DNA from: Dokdonella_A sp963758365
Lineage (GTDB): Bacteria; Pseudomonadota; Gammaproteobacteria; Xanthomonadales; Rhodanobacteraceae
Direction of reading: 5' to 3'
Assembly: GCA_963758365.1 (NCBI GenBank)
Contig: CAVWVB010000001.1
Span: 2,418,001-2,482,000 of the forward strand
Length of the DNA: 64,000 bases
The translations under genes were made by a program, and so were the position numbers. Numbering within the stretch: position 1 is the stretch's first letter; each line of letters starts with the position of its first letter. Below, one piece after another: positions 62,392 through 64,000 of the stretch. The notes under the pieces are model-generated. The model saw only the letters and a program-made list of their open reading frames with translations, ran no database searches and was not told where the DNA came from.

Positions 62392-63345
62392 ATGGACCGT
62401 CTGACCGCCCGCCAGCTCTTCGATTCCGTCGGTGAACGCCTTGCGTTGCGCTGGGTTGCGGGTCAGCGCGGCGAGAACCGCGCAATCGAGACCGGCGGCA
62501 CCCAGGCCCGGCGACCGTCGCTGGTCGGCTACCTCAACATCATCTATCCGAACAAGGTGCAAATCATCGGCACCGAGGAACTCAGCTATCTCGACAGCCT
62601 GGATTCGCGCCAGCGCTGGGAGACCGTCGAGAAGATCGTCGCCTACCAGCCGACCGCGCTGCTGGTGACCAAGGACCAGGCCGTGCCCGCGGATCTGCGC
62701 GACGCGGCGGAAGAATCCAATACCCCGCTCTGGCACAGCCCCAAGCGCGGGCACGAGTTGCTGACCTACCTGCAATACCAGCTTGCACGCAGCCTTGCGC
62801 GCCAGGTGACCCTGCACGGCGTGCTCATGGAAGTCTATTCGATCGGTGTGCTGATCACCGGCGAAAGCGGTACCGGCAAGAGCGAACTCGCGCTGGAACT
62901 GATCACGCGCGGCCACCGCCTGGTCGCCGACGATGCGCCCGAGTTCACCGTGATCGCGCCCGACGTGATCGACGGAACCTGTCCGGAGATGCTGCGCGAC
63001 CTGCTCGAAGTGCGCGGCCTCGGCGTGCTCAACGTACGGGACATGTTCGGCCAGACCGCAGTCAAGCCATCCAAGTACCTGCGCCTGATTGTGCATCTGA
63101 AGCCGCAGAAGCAGGACACGCCACGCGGCGATGCGATGATTCGCCTGACCGGCGACGTCGGCTATCACGAAGTGCTCGACGTCAAGATCCCGCAGATCGT
63201 CATCCCGGTGGCGCCGGGGCGCAACATCGCGGTGCTCGCCGAGGCCGCGGTGCGCAGCCACATGCTCAAGAGCAAGGGCTTCGATCCGGCGCAGACCTTC
63301 ATCGATCGTCAGGCCCACCAGATGCGACGCCTGGCGCCATGGTAG
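62392..63345 (+). CDS. hprK: HPr kinase/phosphorylase
   Basis: The 317-residue protein has the HprK N-domain, the P-loop LITGESGTGKSELALELI, VADDAPEFTVIAPDVI and the family signature EVRGLGVLNVRDMFG. In Proteobacteria HprK works in regulatory PTS branches with PtsN rather than sugar uptake. It overlaps rapZ by 7 bp. Confidence 0.95.
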   Translation: MDRLTARQLFDSVGERLALRWVAGQRGENRAIETGGTQARRPSLVGYLNIIYPNKVQIIGTEELSYLDSLDSRQRWETVEKIVAYQPTALLVTKDQAVPADLRDAAEESNTPLWHSPKRGHELLTYLQYQLARSLARQVTLHGVLMEVYSIGVLITGESGTGKSELALELITRGHRLVADDAPEFTVIAPDVIDGTCPEMLRDLLEVRGLGVLNVRDMFGQTAVKPSKYLRLIVHLKPQKQDTPRGDAMIRLTGDVGYHEVLDVKIPQIVIPVAPGRNIAVLAEAAVRSHMLKSKGFDPAQTFIDRQAHQMRRLAPW

Positions 63346-64000
63346 CGGGCACGCGCGAAAGCGAAGCCGCACCGGCGCCGCCCGAGCGCCTGATCATCGT
63401 CAGCGGCCTTTCCGGATCCGGCAAGAGCGTCGCCTTGCGCACGCTCGAGGATCTGGGCTACTACTGCGTGGACAACCTGCCGGCCGCACTGATGCCCGCA
63501 TTCGTGCAGGCGATCTCGCAGGGCCCCGGCGGTTTCGCGCACAAGCTCGCGGTCGGAGTCGACGTGCGCAATCGCGCCGAGAACCTCAACCGCCTGCCGC
63601 AGATCCTCGCCGAACTCGCGGGCTCGGATATCGGCTACCGCCTGGTTTTTCTCGACACGCGCGACGACGTATTGATCAAGCGCTATTCGGAAACAAGGCG
63701 TCGGCATCCGCTTTCGGGCGACGGCCTCGGACTCGCCGACGCAATCGCCGAGGAACGACGTCTGCTCAGGCCGATGCTTGCGATCGCGGATCGGACCATC
63801 GACACCAGCGACCTCAACGTGCACCAGCTGCGCCGGCTCGTGATCACCGAAATGGGCCTGGCGCCGGGCACCATGACGTTGCTGTTCGAGTCGTTCGCGT
63901 ATCGGCGCGGCGTGCCCACGGATGCGGATTTCGTCTTCGATGCACGCTGCCTGCCGAATCCGCACTGGGACGCGCGCCTGCGCCCGCTGTCCGGCAAGGA
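63339..64000 (+). CDS. rapZ: RNase adapter/nucleotide-binding protein RapZ, 3' end outside the window
   Basis: The visible 220 codons begin MVAGTRESEAAPAPPERLII and carry the Walker A IIVSGLSGSGKSVALRTLED and DLGYYCVDNLPAALMP, standard for RapZ (YvcJ). Later segments LVFLDTRDDVLIKRYSETRR and TIDTSDLNVHQLRRLV also fit. RapZ guides RNase E to the GlmZ sRNA in enterobacteria; a similar role here is not established. The frame is open to the window's end (about 65-70 residues missing). Confidence 0.9.
   Translation, partial: MVAGTRESEAAPAPPERLIIVSGLSGSGKSVALRTLEDLGYYCVDNLPAALMPAFVQAISQGPGGFAHKLAVGVDVRNRAENLNRLPQILAELAGSDIGYRLVFLDTRDDVLIKRYSETRRRHPLSGDGLGLADAIAEERRLLRPMLAIADRTIDTSDLNVHQLRRLVITEMGLAPGTMTLLFESFAYRRGVPTDADFVFDARCLPNPHWDARLRPLSGK

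Overview
The window is GC-rich DNA (by eye close to 70% G+C) from a gammaproteobacterial chromosome. The best fit is the order Xanthomonadales (Lysobacterales), most likely family Rhodanobacteraceae and something near Dokdonella. The reasons are the SUF operon layout (Rrf2 regulator-sufBCD-cupin-sufS-sufU-Rieske), amgK-murU, a purM-linked hda/perM cluster, the kdsD-kdsC-lptCAB-rpoN-hpf-ptsN-hprK-rapZ order, GTAG-headed REP elements, and secreted proteins ending in a short IF-x-DGFE-like tail. The genus is inference only. No rRNA, tRNA, CRISPR array, insertion sequence or prophage was recognised.

Left part (1-27.6 kb) is mostly accessory or household genes. A REP-rich repeat block (1-428) is followed by a secreted GH44 glucanase, rlmM, a secreted multidomain nuclease, a VTT membrane protein, a GH17-GT2 fusion resembling NdvB beta-glucan synthases, an AT-richer non-coding stretch (9.8-10.2 kb), a small HD hydrolase of the (p)ppGpp-hydrolase type, nitronate monooxygenase, MarC, a lipoprotein, an esterase, a GFA protein, phospholipase A1, a pseudo-receiver protein, a SET-domain methyltransferase, RNase T2, a possible TonB-receptor remnant, a NarL-type two-component pair, a dihaem cytochrome c, GNAT enzymes, an M20 peptidase, a ComEA-like protein, a second SET protein and a HutD protein.

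Middle part (27.6-39.4 kb, all minus strand) deals with iron and sulfur. The SUF operon (39.4-32.3 kb) starts from a promoter whose -10 region lies in a perfect 14-bp palindrome, a likely operator for its own Rrf2 regulator. Directly downstream is a five-gene operon: dihaem peroxidase, OprO/P-type porin, FMN-binding protein, ApbE and a four-helix His-rich membrane protein. Its promoter overlaps a 19-bp sequence that matches the classic Fur box at 15 of 19 positions. Together these suggest an iron-responsive extracytoplasmic flavin/haem electron-transfer system, the most interesting candidate in the window.

Right part (39.4-64 kb) is mostly core envelope and nucleotide metabolism. It holds amgK-murU (MurNAc recycling), hda/perM/CDP-alcohol transferase/DUF2066 divergent from purM-purN, a DUF3108 protein, a Ser/Thr kinase-TPR protein with an ECF-type sigma factor divergent from two tandem delta-60-repeat secreted proteins, murA-ibaG, then kdsD-kdsC-lptC-lptA-lptB-rpoN-hpf-ptsN-hprK-rapZ (last gene cut by the window end). 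Together these serve peptidoglycan precursor and Kdo supply, LPS transport, and nitrogen/PTS-type regulation.
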